64,000 bases of DNA from Eutreptiella sp. 'Long Island Sound 2002' (GCA_964036045.1 OZ038393.1:48352429-48416428); one strand, 5' to 3'. Shown: positions 20,614 to 31,726, counted from the stretch's first letter. Notes: generated from the sequence alone by a model not told the origin. Numbers and translations: made by a program.

Positions 20614-22035
20614 TCATCGATCCACCTCCCCAAAAACAATATCCAGTGTCCCGATCAGTGTCACCAGATCAGGTATCATGAGGTTTTGAGCCAAATAAGG
20701 TAGGGAGGCCAGGTGGTAAAATCCAGGGGCACGAATCCGGGACCTGTAGGGAAGCGAGTCGCCATCACTCTGCAAGTAGACACCAAGCTCGCCTTTGGGT
20801 GACTCGGTTGCAACGTAAACAAAGCCTTCTGGCATCCGGAAACCTTCGGAATAATACTTGAAGTGAGCGATCAGGTTTTCCATGGATTCCTTGCAGTCGC
20901 GGAAAGGGATGGCTGCAAACTTGGCATCATGGACTCGGTAATCTCCAGGCACAATATCGTTAATACACTGGTGAATGATTCGGATGGAGTTTCGCATTTC
21001 TTGAATTCGGATCAAATAACGATCGTAGCTGTCACCGTTCGTGCCGTATGGAACTTCAACGTCCAGGTAGGGATAAACCTCGTACGGCGCTGTTACTCGC
21101 AGATCCCAAGCGACACCGGCTGACCTGAGCATCGGCCCGGAAAAACCGTAGCTGAGTGCTCTGTCCAAATCTATGTAGCCAACTTTCAGTCTCTCTCTCC
21201 AAATATTGTTCTGCGTTAGGAGGTCCTCAACTTCATCCAGGCGAGCAGCAAACTGGTTGATAAACTCGTAAAGCTGGTCTAGGAACCCATACGGGATGTC
21301 AGATACAACGCCGCCAGGGCGGAAGTAATTTGGATGTAGTCGTGCGCCAGACACTTGTTCGTAGAACGTCATCAACTTCTCTCTTTCCTCAAACGTCCAG
21401 AGGATAGGGGTCAAAGCACCCACGTCTGCAGCTCCACAAGCGATGGCCAGCAGGTGGTTCAGAATACGTGTGATCTCCAAAAAAATGACGCGAATGAAAG
21501 AGCCGCGGAGCGGTACCTGAATTTCACACAGTCTTTCAACCGCCATACAAAAAGCGTGCTCGTTCGCCATCGCAGACATATAGTCGAGCCGGTCCATGTA
21601 TGGGGTGACCTGAATTACGGGTTTCATCTCCATGAGCTTTTCCGTTCCTCGGTGCAGAAAGCCAATATGTGGATCAGCGCGAACAATATGTTCGTGATCG
21701 AGCTCAAGAATTAGACGAAGCACACCGTGTGCCGCTGGGTGTTGCGGCCCGAAGTTGATGGTGAACGTATCCATGTATCGCGCATCAGTTCTCACAGGTG
21801 CAAGCTGTCGGAAGCCAACATGAAAGTGACGGCCTTGGGAACCCATGGCACCGCCAGGTCCAAGTCTGCGAGTAACAAAGCTGCGCAGCATTCTTCGTGC
21901 AGTTCCTAGTGTCAAGAAAGATTTGGAGAGAGCAAACCGCTGCTGAAAATTTTTCGGCATCTTGCAGGCACTTTCACAGATTCCTTTGAGACTGGTCTTG
22001 AGCACATAGCCGAAGACAGGCAATGTCCGGTACAC
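20614..22035 (-). CDS. NDUFS2: NADH:ubiquinone oxidoreductase 49 kDa subunit, nuclear, mitochondrially targeted
   Basis: The 473-residue protein is a full-length 49 kDa subunit of respiratory complex I (bacterial NuoD, plant and protist Nad7). It sits in the Q module and helps form the ubiquinone pocket in the peripheral arm. The mature part begins near FTINFGPQHPAAHGVLRL; the two His flanking PAA and the Tyr in PYMDRLDYMSAM are the known quinone-site positions. Other family signatures are PHIGFLHRGTEKLME, GARLHPNYFRPGGV, GFSGPMLRSAG and the C-terminal ending in DIVFGEVDR. The first 85 or so residues are rich in Arg, Ser, Leu and Lys with almost no acids, as in a mitochondrial presequence. 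The start at 22035 is the outermost ATG; MPKNFQQRF (residue 26) is an alternative. There is no intron, so an intron-poor host or a retrocopy are both possible. No stop, frameshift or missing key residue is seen, so I take it as functional. Confidence 0.96.
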   Translation of the reverse strand: MYRTLPVFGYVLKTSLKGICESACKMPKNFQQRFALSKSFLTLGTARRMLRSFVTRRLGPGGAMGSQGRHFHVGFRQLAPVRTDARYMDTFTINFGPQHPAAHGVLRLILELDHEHIVRADPHIGFLHRGTEKLMEMKPVIQVTPYMDRLDYMSAMANEHAFCMAVERLCEIQVPLRGSFIRVIFLEITRILNHLLAIACGAADVGALTPILWTFEEREKLMTFYEQVSGARLHPNYFRPGGVVSDIPYGFLDQLYEFINQFAARLDEVEDLLTQNNIWRERLKVGYIDLDRALSYGFSGPMLRSAGVAWDLRVTAPYEVYPYLDVEVPYGTNGDSYDRYLIRIQEMRNSIRIIHQCINDIVPGDYRVHDAKFAAIPFRDCKESMENLIAHFKYYSEGFRMPEGFVYVATESPKGELGVYLQSDGDSLPYRSRIRAPGFYHLASLPYLAQNLMIPDLVTLIGTLDIVFGEVDR

Positions 22036-23057
22036 AAATCTATGCTACTTGAATCCCACCAACAAACAAACCTACCTGTCTGGTTGCCGCTGTCGCACCT
22101 CTAGGTTTGAGGAGGTATCACAGAAGTAGCAGTCAGACTCTGCACCCGCACGTCACTCAAGTTATATGTTGTAGCTTCTCACGGAAGGTGGGTTTTTCGT
22201 TGGCACGACGTATGTATGTAGTGTGTTGCTCAATGAGATTTCAAGCGGTCCTCCCTCCTTTGACTTGCTCTCACACAGTGGATTCGCAAAAGCAAAGCCC
22301 CAAACCACCTCCTTTCCCACCTTTCCCCTCCTTCGACCGAGAAAGAGGATTGTTTCCCGGTTCCAACACCTGTTTTGCATTGCAGTTGTTGAAGCCGCGC
22401 ACTGGAAGGCATTATGGAAGGAAGTAGGAAGGAATGGGACAAACAGCAAGGTGCTTGTGTCGTGTAGTAACTAGGACTTATACTTCATGATGTCCCTTTC
22501 AACCTCATTTTAAAGGTTGCTTCTGGTGTTGCCTTGAACTTCTTCCACTGAAGATTGCAATTCATTTGAACACGTTGGTGAGCCGGACAACTTGGGACAA
22601 CCTCCAACACTTCGTTTTCCACGCTTCACATTCACCAAACTCCGGCATTGTGGCCACTGCAACAGCACTTGGGGCATTCATATTGTGCTTCGGCATCATA
22701 GTGTTGTGTGCTTCATTCTGCCTGTGAGCAACGTATGACCATATTGAAAAGTGATTGCTTTTGAAATCACCACGGAACGAACATACTAAGATTCAAAGAG
22801 GTGACCTGTAGCAAATCGGGTGGACAGAACCACACCGCCCAAAAGAACTCTGCAAGAAAAGGGGAAGAGGGTCAGTCACCTTTGCACAAATGGCGGGGGA
22901 CAGATGTGGATGAAAAAATCACAAAAATCCACCCTCTTTTCAAGCAGCAGGGCATGTAGGTCGCCCAGGTCTTGCATTTTGCCGAATTCGACCAAACGCC
23001 TCCTTGGTTGAAGTAGGGTCGGGGGGCCACATTTGGGCGAGTTGAACGCTTCAGCAC
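22036..23057. other. Region upstream of NDUFS2
   Basis: It should contain the NDUFS2 promoter and 5' UTR on the minus strand, but I could not identify a TATA box or initiator with confidence. Small frames on both strands (22107-22474) have no recognisable content. Confidence 0.4.
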
Positions 23058-23165
23058 AGGGGCAGACCGGTGACGGTATGCAGACTGCGGCCCTAGCAGA
23101 CTGCGAAAGACTGCGCACGAACATGCGACACGCGTAACTGAAAAAACCACCGCAACTGACAGAAA
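23058..23165 (+). repeat. Left arm of 105-bp inverted repeat
   Basis: GGTATGCAGACTGCGGCCCT, GCGAAAGACTGCGCACGAAC and the neighbouring bases are the reverse complement of 25838-25945 over about 105 bases, with a few mismatches and gaps at the inner end. The arms enclose the (TA)n and 21-bp minisatellite block. Confidence 0.75.
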
Positions 23166-23312
23166 GGTATGAATTTTATGTTGTTGTTCTAATTAGTTCG
23201 AATTTCACCTTCTGATCACTCTGTCACTTATTATTAATTACTGACAGATGTGTGATTGGCCAGCGTTGCCCTTTACTTCGCTGTTTTGAACGCGTTTAGC
23301 GCTGTGCGCAAA

Positions 23313-23536
23313 TCGACTCCCTCCCCCTCAATTTCAACTCCCTCCAAGTGAATATCCACTCCCTTCTACTCAATTTCTACTCCCTCCAAGTGAAATATAT
23401 ACATATATATATATACAAATACATGTATGTACATCTATATATATATTTATATATATATATATATATAGATGTAGATATGTAGATATATATATATATATAT
23501 ATATACGCATACATACACACACATCCACACACACAC

Positions 23537-23574
<38 letters not shown>

Positions 23575-23592
23575 CTATATATGTATACATAT

Positions 23593-23644
<52 letters not shown>

Positions 23645-23867
23645 ATATATATGTAGATGTATGCATGTATGTATGTATGTAGATATATATACATATATAC
23701 ATATATATATATATATTGCTGTATACTCCCTCCAAGTGAAAATACACTCCCTTCCCCTCAATTTCAACTCCCTCCGAGTGAAAATCCACTCCCTCCAAGC
23801 GAATATCCACTCCCTCCTACTCAATTTCTACTCCCTATATACAAATACATTTATGTACATCTATGTA

Positions 23868-23914
<47 letters not shown>

Positions 23915-24021
23915 ATGTATGTATGTATACTCCCTCCGAGTGAAAATCCACTCCCTCCTACTGAATATTTACTCCTTCCAAGTGAAATATATACATATAT
24001 ATACAAATACATGTATGTACA

Positions 24022-24114
<93 letters not shown>
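23313..24114 (+). repeat. (TA)n microsatellites interleaved with inverted minisatellite units
   Basis: Two long TA/TG-rich tracts (about 23399-23722 and 23855-24114) alternate with blocks of CTCCCTCCAAGTGAAAATCC type (23313-23395, 23727-23835, 23930-23990). Those blocks are the reverse complement of the minisatellite at 24711-25718. Long Tyr/Ile-rich frames on both strands here come from the TA repeat and are not genes. Confidence 0.9.
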
Positions 24115-24115
<1 letters not shown>

Positions 24116-24117
<2 letters not shown>

Positions 24118-24407
24118 CAAGCAGGGGTAGCGGTCCGCCGCTGAAGGAAGAGCTGAATGCTGCCCTTGAGCTTTCAGATGCGCTAACCACCGTGAATCAG
24201 GCTCCTGGGGGCCTGAGTGCGCAGCAGGCCGCGTATAATGATCAATTGCATGCACACATTCACAATATGGTTGACTCGGCTGAGCAGGTTGATACTCGCT
24301 TGGCTCAGTTGTATGCTCGGGCTGCATGTGGGGAACAACTTTCGCCAGCTGAGTTGCATCAGTGTACGCAGCTTTGGGAGTGGCGGGCTCAAGTGTCGAA
24401 GAACTAA
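24116..24407 (+). CDS. Short ORF between the minisatellite arms, unrecognised
   Basis: The frame gives a helical, Ala/Gln/Leu-rich sequence ([35 protein letters not shown]) ending QVSKN. It reads like a real coiled-coil fragment and not like repeat-derived residues, and it starts where the TA tract stops. It may be an exon or a piece of a transposon protein. No family is recognised and no start is defined. Confidence 0.3.
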
Positions 24408-24710
24408 GGACATTTCAAATTTCAAGTCTGAGTTTATGTTCCATGCCTTCACGGTTCGCCTGTGTAAGGTTGGGTTATGCCTCCATGGCCCCCAGTTTTG
24501 AGCTACGGCTCCACAATGTATACTACTTTCATCATCGGGAAGCACATCTCTTGCACATTGTTTTACACATTCTTTTGCACATTGCACAAAAAAAGATGGA
24601 ACAATGCTTTCTTCGTGCCAAGTGTGCAAGGGCAGGTGAGGGACGGAATTTCCAGTGACAACAATAGTGTGCAAGTCGATGGTTGGATCGGTGGGGGGAC
24701 ACTTGTGTGT

Positions 24711-25718
24711 GAGTAGGAGGGAGTTGAAAATGAGTAGGAGGGAGTGGATTTTCACTTGGAGGGAGTTGAAAATGAGCAGGGGGGAGTTGAAAATGAGCAG
24801 CAGGGAGTTGAAAATGAGTAGGAGGGAGTGGATTTTCACTTGGAGGGAGTTGAAAATGAGCAGCAGGGAGTTGAAAATGAGCAGGAGGGAGTGGATTTTC
24901 ACTTGGAGGGAGTTGAAAATGAGCAGGGGGGAGTTGAAAATGAGCAGCAGGGAGTTGAAAATGAGTAGGAGGGAGTGGATTTTCACTTGGGGGGAGTTGA
25001 AAATGAGCAGCAGGGAGTTGAAAATGAGCAGGGGGGAGTGGATTTTCACTTGGAGGGGGTTGAAAATGAGCAGGGGGGAGTTGAAAATGAGTAGGAGGGA
25101 GTTGAAAATGAGTAGGAGCGAGTGGATTTTCACTTGGAGGGGGTTGGAAATGAGCAGGGGGGAGTTGAAAATGAGTAGGAGGGAGTTGAAAATGAGTAGG
25201 AGGGAGTGGATTTTCACTTGGAGGGAGTTGAAAATGAGCAGGGGGGAGTTGAAAATGAGTAGGAGGGAGTTGAAAATGAGTAGGAGGAAGTGTATTTTCA
25301 CTTGGAGGGAGTTGAAAATGAGTAGGAGGGAGTTGAAAATGAGTAGGAGGGAGTGGATTTTCACTTGGAGGGAGTTGAAAATGAGCAGGGGGGAGTTGAA
25401 AATGAGTAGGAGGGAGTTGAAAATGAGTAGGAGGGAGTGGATTTTGACTTGGAGGGAGTTGAAAATGAGCAGGGGGGAGTTGAAAATGAGTAGGAGGGAG
25501 TGGATTTTCACTTGGAGGGAGTTGAAAATGAGCAGGGGGGAGTTGAAAATGAGTAGGAGGGAGTGGATTTTGACTTGGAGGGGGTTGAAAATGAGCAGGG
25601 GGGAGTTGAAAATGAGTAGGAGGGAGTGGATTTTGACTTGGAGGGAGTTGAAAATGAGCAGGGGGGAGTTGAAAATGAGTAGGAGGGAGTTGAAAATGAG
25701 TAGGAGGGAGTGGATTTA
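24711..25718 (+). repeat. 21-bp minisatellite, about 48 units
   Basis: The array is built from 21-base units such as GAGTAGGAGGGAGTTGAAAA(T) and CACTTGGAGGGAGTTGAAAA(T), with variants GAGCAGGGGGG and GAGTGGATTTT. Because 21 is a multiple of three and the units lack stops in several frames, long open frames appear on both strands (for example with repeated ELKMSRR). These are not genes. One strand is almost wholly purine plus T. Confidence 0.95.
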
Positions 25719-25837
25719 CCAGTAAGGTATCGTTCCCTTATGTGGCGATAAAATAATGCAATTATTTTATAAATTTGGGCTGCAGAACGGTTCAAAACAT
25801 CCTTGTCGCCTTTTAGCAGAAGATCAGTTGCAGTAGA

Positions 25838-25945
25838 TCAGTTGCAGTCGTTTTTTCGGTTGTCGTAAATGCGCGTGTCGCCTGTTCGTGCGCAGTCTTT
25901 CGCAGTCTGCTAGGGCCGCAGTCTGCATACCGTCACCGGGGGCAG
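25838..25945 (-). repeat. Right arm of 105-bp inverted repeat
   Basis: Reverse complement of 23058-23165 (see there). Just beyond it, CCCGTACTCAAGTTGGG resembles CCTGTACTCAAGTTGAAG at 27543, suggesting a wider repeat family. Confidence 0.75.
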
Positions 25946-26663
25946 ACGGGGGGTCGCGGCCCGTACTCAAGTTGGGTGTCGCGCAACAGGCCGGCGACGA
26001 ATTGGTGGCCAAGCAGACATTTATTTCTTTGTTTCGGAACGGTATCAATGCGGCTTTTATACCATTATGATTTGAACTTATACAGTCTTCATTCTGATAC
26101 ATTTCTCGCTGAATTCGGTCTAATTTGGCATTGTTGCCGAAATGGTGCATTCTATGTAGAGTTGAACAAGAGTGAAGGCTGCACCCTCTTCGCTGTTGCT
26201 CCGTCTCCTTGGCCACAAAATAGCCGGTTCTGAACTAAGGTGTGTTGGTATGTGGAGCTCATCTAAGGATTTGCTGGTAGCATTTGTAATGCTTGCATTT
26301 CTACATCCCAAGTGGTTGTTTGGCCAAACCAATTATAAAGGAGTTCTAAACGGCCAAGTACCTTTCGGGCCACGACACTCTTACACTCTTGTTGTTTTTT
26401 GAAGCGGTGGCCTTCCATCCACTTTGATGATCACCAATCTAGGTGTAATCATTGACCATACCATATTTGTCATATTTTGGCCGTTTGAGTTTTTCAACAA
26501 ACTTTGTGGGACAACGTTAGGCATGAGTTGGGCTATCCCGCTACGTGTCTTTGCCACCGCATCGTTAACACGTTGACGTAACGATCGCAACTTTTTTGTT
26601 CGGAGCGATCATTGGCTTATCTTACTAGGAATCCTTACGACACCTTTTTACATTGTTCGTACA
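25946..26663. other. Intergenic sequence, no gene seen
   Basis: Small frames only. TTTATTTCTTTGTTTCGGAA near 26018 resembles transposon or LTR edges seen elsewhere but gives no firm call. Confidence 0.4.
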
Positions 26664-27323
26664 TTGTTGGTGCTCACCTATGCCCCAAAACAAATTTTTA
26701 GAAATTTTGTGGAATTGTTGTCTCGTTGGGTAAGCCAAAGGCTAGCCGGTCGCTGCTTTAGTGATGATAAGGATGTGGCACGCACACAGATGAAGAATGT
26801 GGTAGACGGTGTTCGCGATGGCTTTCCTGTGCAGTGCCACCTTCCGGACGATGCCGGACGGTGGTGGGATTATGATACTGTTGCTGCTTTTTGCGCAGGG
26901 TCGAAGAGTACCATCCGGAAAAAGGCGGAGCTTAAGGAGGTTTATGGTGAATTCAAGTTTTTCTTGGCACATTGTGATCAGCGCCACAAGCTTTTTTCTT
27001 TCAGGCGGTGTCGTGTTCCCTCTTGCGCTTGCATGCGGAATTATCCAAGCTTATCTACGATGTTTGTTGCACGTATGCAACGAATGGGTGACGTGTTGCC
27101 GAGCCCAGTCCCTGACCCTCAGCACCCAGGCCACTACGCCACGTGGCAGCAAATGGCGTATGATACCACGCTGCGGGTAAAGGCCGATGAGCACCAGCCC
27201 ACGGCCTTGTTGAATGGCCATGGTGCATGTGTACAATGCCGGTGGCTGTTCACCATCAAGGGTGATGAGGCACACCACAACAGGTTGCGACATCCTGCAA
27301 GCGGCGAGCTTCTGGATGAGTAA
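26664..27323 (+). CDS. Cys/His-rich ORF, probably from a mobile element
   Basis: The 219-residue protein has two metal-binding-like clusters: CRVPSCAC (about residue 116) and CVQCRWLFTIKGDEAHHNRL ending RH (about residue 190), a C2-H2-H arrangement. Between them is PSPVPDPQHPGHYATWQQMA. Charged and aromatic residues are spread as in a folded protein. The mix of a DPxxPGHY segment with a C2H2-like finger suggests a DNA-binding protein encoded by a transposon, and the neighbours are transposase fragments. No specific family is recognised. The true start may lie downstream of the first ATG (for example near MKNVVDGVRDGF). Confidence 0.45.
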   Translation: MLVLTYAPKQIFRNFVELLSRWVSQRLAGRCFSDDKDVARTQMKNVVDGVRDGFPVQCHLPDDAGRWWDYDTVAAFCAGSKSTIRKKAELKEVYGEFKFFLAHCDQRHKLFSFRRCRVPSCACMRNYPSLSTMFVARMQRMGDVLPSPVPDPQHPGHYATWQQMAYDTTLRVKADEHQPTALLNGHGACVQCRWLFTIKGDEAHHNRLRHPASGELLDE

Positions 27324-27432
27324 ACATTGTCGTGTTCTTGACAAGCTCACATTGGAGAATTTCTTTGCTCTTTGTTGTCGATGCATTGCATTGCAAAGGA
27401 GTGAGGAAGAGAGGTAAAGTAGATGGGGAAGA

Positions 27433-27535
27433 AGGTAGGGGGGGGGGGCGGGGGAAAGAGGGAGGGAGCCGGGGGCGGGAGGGAGGGAGCTGAGGGAGGG
27501 AGGGAGGGAGGGAGGGAGGTCCCAAGGGGGGGAGG
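27433..27535 (+). repeat. G-rich tract with GGGAGG repeats
   Basis: About 100 bases almost free of C and T on this strand, with runs of G11, G5 and seven or more GGGAG units. It has the sequence form of a G-quadruplex region. It is flanked by 27541-27600, which resembles the inverted-repeat family at 23.0 and 25.9 kb. Confidence 0.9.
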
Positions 27536-27605
27536 GCTCGGACCCTGTACTCAAGTTGAAGCGTTCAAGTGGCCCAAATGTGCCCCGCCGTCAAGTACAT
27601 TACTC

Positions 27606-27690
27606 TAGCGGCCATAATTTGAAACGGCCATAAATTGAAACGCATAATTTAAAACGCCATAATTAAAAATGCCGCGGTTCTCGGGCGGAT
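27606..27690 (+). repeat. CATAATTNAAAACGCC-type short repeats
   Basis: GGCCATAATTTGAAACGG, CATAATTTAAAACGCC and CATAATTAAAAATGCC occur in series. The same words recur at 32577-32610 (GGCCATAATTAAAAACGCC, AAAATTAAAAACGCT). The two sites bracket the DDE transposase fragments (27.7-32.0 kb) and could be subterminal repeats of one element, but both have the same orientation. Confidence 0.5.
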
Positions 27691-27713
27691 TCCAGAATTG
27701 GCCATAATTTAAA

Positions 27714-28800
27714 GTGGTCATCCGCTTTTGTGCACTTTTCCTGTCCAAAGGAGGTTTTTTGATGAAAGCATTTGCTGTTCTAGCAAATGTCGTTTTGGAT
27801 TTGAAGGACAGTGGCAAACGCAAGCAACGCCCGCCTAAGCATGTGGAGCAACTTGTCACAAAGGCACGCCATGTTGGACCACATGCTGCAGCAATGGTGT
27901 ACAACTTAACAGCCCTAAAGGACCTCCTCATTTCATCGAAGACAGTTCGCATTTGGCTGTACCGGTGGCGGAAGGGGGGCACTTTTTGGGGGGTACAGCG
28001 CAAATGGAGCCGCAAGCAACTATTTGACAAAGCCCCCGTTGAAACCCAAAGAAGAGTGGGACCGTCAAGTTGATGCTCTTCGCAGTCAAGGGGAGTCTGT
28101 GACTGGCTGTGTGTCTGCCGTCGTTGCTAGGGCTGTCCTCTGAGAGCAAGCACCGTCATTATTGCAGTGCAACGGCGGACAATTTTCTGTAGGTCGACGG
28201 ACGGGCTGCCGAATGTTGTCCCGTACTGACCGGTCATTTCGGAATGGGGCATCGAACAACATTTTGCCTGCCATTGAGGCCTCGGAAACTGCCACAGATC
28301 AATTTTATTGGGCACTGCAGGACGCTGTTGAAGACAATGGGATCACCCAACCCGAATTGGTCATTGATTTCGATCAAACGTTTCAGAAATATCATCCAAC
28401 CCGTGGCTTCACGTGGAAGAAGAAGGACACCCGTCGTGTGCAGCTTCAAAGTACCAAGGATGGGTACACTATCTGATTTGTCATCAGTGCTGCAGGTGTC
28501 ATCAGTGCTCAATTCATATTCCATGGGAAGACCTGTGCTATGCACCCCGGTGTTGATCCTTCTGGTGTTCTGTTTTACGAGCACAATCGTGAAAACTGGT
28601 GTACTCGACACCCTTACACTGCTTTTCCGGCCACTTGATCTCGGGTTATTGCAGCTGCAAAGTCATCAGTCATGCGGCGCAAGGATGATTTTCTGGAACT
28701 GGAGGTGCTTACAGCAGTGCGTGAAAAAAGAGGTGTTGCACTTTCAATGTGGAAACCATTTTAGACGGACCGCAGTGCCATGTGGATTAAGGAGACACTA
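27714..28800 (+). pseudogene. DDE-superfamily transposase remnant
   Basis: An N-terminal frame (27714-28073) has a helix-rich segment ending RIWLYRWRKGG, followed by a stop. A second frame (28162-28476) contains the probable catalytic strand ELVIDFDQTFQKY and the paired KKDTRRVQLQSTKDGYTI. After one more stop the same frame continues with SAAGVISAQFIFHGKTC and MHPGVDPSGVLFYEHN. The order 'DQT ... GKT ... HP' is that of DDE transposases related to the Tc1/mariner-pogo group. At least two stops break it. A different, better preserved transposase lies at 29.4-30.9 kb on the other strand. Confidence 0.55.
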
Positions 28801-29438
28801 AGGTAAAGGAGCCAGTTTTTGTACCAGGCACTAGTTGTTGTACCACCACAAGTTTTTCACACTTTCCACATGAAAACTTAGTGTTTATTGTAGGATTTAG
28901 CAATATTAAAGGGTACCTTACCATTGTGGTATGCTTGGTTGCACCTAAATCCGGATGTCTAACACAAGTTTGGGTCAAGCAAGCTCCTAGGGGGCCCCTA
29001 AAACAATTTTTACTTTTTTTGCTCACACCAGGAAATCAGGCAAAATCTGGATGTTTGTTGGAAATGAGGTCCGCTAGGCCCGTGAAACTCCTTTTCATAG
29101 TGCCAACGCCTTTGCATCACCTATTTGTATGCCATGCCCAAAGGAAAACCATGTTTCTTTGCCTAACAATGTGTTTTTCTGCGTCTGCATCCCATTTTTC
29201 ATGCACCAAAAATTTGGGAAAAAAATTTTTTTTTCAAATTTTTTTTTTCTAAAACCTTTTTTTTGTGAAAAGTTGTCGTAGCCTTACTGCCGTTGGGCAA
29301 GGTGGTACCTTTTCCTTTGCGCTGTCAATCCCTTTCACAGCACTGCCAATGCACTGTTGCTGCACCATTTTTCAGGCCGATCCGGGTTCATTTTGTTTCG
29401 GTGGTCCGCGTTGACAAACACTTTCCACCCCAAAGACA
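28801..29438. other. AT-rich spacer between transposase fragments
   Basis: No gene seen. It holds an A/T homopolymer-rich block near 29215-29270. It could contain the 3' UTRs or the ends of the two flanking transposon copies. Confidence 0.4.
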
Positions 29439-30882
29439 CTAACAACTACTTTGGTAGCTAACATACAAATCAAACGGATCTCCTATACCATCCGCTTCGT
29501 CGGAGGAAGACTGTGCTTCGTCAGGACCAGGGGCTGCTGCTGGGGCAGGGTCATCAACCCTTCGGCGTTTCTCAGCTCTGGGTTTTGGGGCTGGTTTGGC
29601 AGGACGTTTTGCTGCAGGCCTGTCTACCCGTCTCAGAGGCTCTCCCACTCGCCGTGCCCTCCGTTTGGGTGCTGGTTTTGCGGCAGCACCATTCTCTTTT
29701 TCACTGACCTTATCTAAAAAATCCTTGGCTGTCAAAAAGCCCCCGAGGCGCAGCGACCAAGGATCGTCCCGCGTGGCCGCACTGATGGCCCTGCCACTGC
29801 ACTGTGTTGAAGCATTGCTTTTCGATGACACCTGAGAGGGAGCTGCCGAAGAGTTTTGCGAAGAGCCTTGCGAAGAGCTTTGTGGAGGATCTTGCGATGC
29901 ATCAGGGCTGTGAGTAGGGCTGGCAGGGCAGGCACGGAAGTCCTGGTGCTGGATGCGCTCATGGGGACAATGTTCCAGAACATATTGGGGATCAAACGGG
30001 CTGATGCTACAGGACCTAAAGCCTGACCGAATGTTTCGTGGTGTAACTGCATCAAAATATGCATCTGTCCACAGTTCCACAAAGTCTGCAGGGGACGGGG
30101 CTCTGTGATGGTTTTTCCTTTTCCAGTGTTCTTCCTTTTTGCGAAACGAGGCCTTCAGTGCCCTGAAAACGGCTTTGTCCAGTTGCTGGATGACATCTGT
30201 CAGATGTCGGGGGAATACAACCACCTCTACACCCCAGGACTTCATTTTTTGCAGACCCTGCAGTGTGAGGTGCGTTTTGCTGCCATCCACTAGTAGCAAA
30301 ATGCATTTCTGAGGGGTACTGAGTGATTGTGTTTCTTTCACGAGCACTGTTTCCACCCACTCCAGGAAGACCTCTTGAGAGGACCACCCATCAGGCATTC
30401 CTTTCAGTGTCACTGGTAACTGTGCACGGAGGAACATGTCGCCTCTGATTTTTTTTTGTGTTCCATAGGAGTGCTGGTTTTGTGGCTTGGCCCTGTGCAT
30501 TGACAGCAACTATGGCGGTGATGTGCTGCCGCTGCCAGCCACGGCGTCGCGCCACAGTTTTTCTTCCCTTCCTCACCCACACACGCTGTCCCACGGTGGT
30601 GAACTGTCGAAAAAACCCTGACTCATCCTCGTTCCAGATATGGCAGGGGTTATAGGCAACTTTTTCTAAACCTGGCTTTAAATGATTATCAAAAAACTCT
30701 GTCCACTGCTGGGGGCTCAAACGGGCAGAGGCACGCTGCGTTTCAACATTTTGAGCAAGTCTTGAAACAAAGTCACTGTTGCGACGCTTAAACAGTTTCC
30801 ACCATGTCTTACCAAACTTACAAGGCACGTATGATTTTACGCGCCACGCAAAACGTTGCGCCGCGCGCAAATTTCTGACCAA
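29439..30882 (-). pseudogene. Pogo/jerky-like DDE transposase with one frameshift
   Basis: The N-terminal frame (30882-30391) begins in a CENP-B-type helix-turn-helix remnant (GKTWWKLFKRRNSDFVSRLA) and has the first catalytic Asp in HIWNEDESGFF. The C-terminal frame (30509-29439) has the second Asp in CILLLVDGSKTHLT and the third in HLTDVIQQLDKAVFRAL, giving the DDD triad usual for pogo-type DDE_1 enzymes. The tail is Ser-rich, then Lys/Arg/Pro-rich, then acidic. The two frames join at a run of eight A (plus-strand T8 near 30450), where one base is gained or lost. Such runs are also a common assembly error, so the gene may be intact. It cuts and pastes its own element by binding terminal repeats. 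Confidence 0.8.
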
Positions 30883-31726
30883 TTATTTGGGATTTTGCCA
30901 AGTATGTCGCGACTCCAACGGAAGCGATCAGCCAAAGCACCTTTTTTTATTCCGTAGAAGGTCCCTCTCTCGTAAAATTGTTGTTCAGATATCCAGATCA
31001 GAACTTTTCAAACAACCTTCACGTCACTTCTGCCCCTGGAGGCTTCCCAGCGACCTGGGAGCCTCAGACTCTTTTTGTCGTCCATCAGTGCACCAAACCA
31101 TGTTCCCTTGCTTTGAAATCTAGCCTCCCCTCAGGCTGCATCCCACTACAAGTGCAGTTCTGGACCTCTTGGGTATAACAAGGTGGAGGTTTGGCCCAAA
31201 ACCACGCCGAAAAGGTCATCTTGTGTGATTTCGAGGGTTGTGGCGTCCTGGGAGGCTCGAGGCTGTCAGAATGCACCGTAACTTGTTGCACGGAGCTGTT
31301 TTACAAAAGGTCTGAGGCTCCCAGGGCACAAAAACGCGGTGCACTTGCAACTCTGAAGCAGAAAAAGGCACTTTTCTACCTTTTTACAAAAAAAAAAGGT
31401 CCGGAGAGCTGGGTTCTGCACACTCGTTTTCTTTTCTGCCATGGCTTGGGCTTCATCTTTGATCTCGGTCAGTGTAGGGCACACCATTTGATCCCCAGAC
31501 TCATCCATCCAGGTTGTCAAGGGCGACTCCACCAGACAGGGCTTTGGGCCCCTCTTCACCTCACACGGCTCGTAGCGACTGCAGGAAAGAGGACAAAGTA
31601 AAAAGCGCGACGCGCGCCACCTTGTTTTCTCTTGCGCGTCGCATCCTGTTGGATGCGCGGCGCCCTTTCACACTGCGTTACAGGTAACGCAGCACACCTC
31701 ATTCGCCCCATCGCGTCAGTTAAGGT

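Noticed and set aside
23370-24407. Tyr/Ile-rich frames on both strands
   Set aside because: Direct translations of (TA)n and TATG repeats.
24655-25725. 356-codon plus and 442-codon minus frames with repeating residues
   Set aside because: The 21-bp unit is a multiple of three without stops, so frames stay open in the whole array; there is no sign of a real protein.
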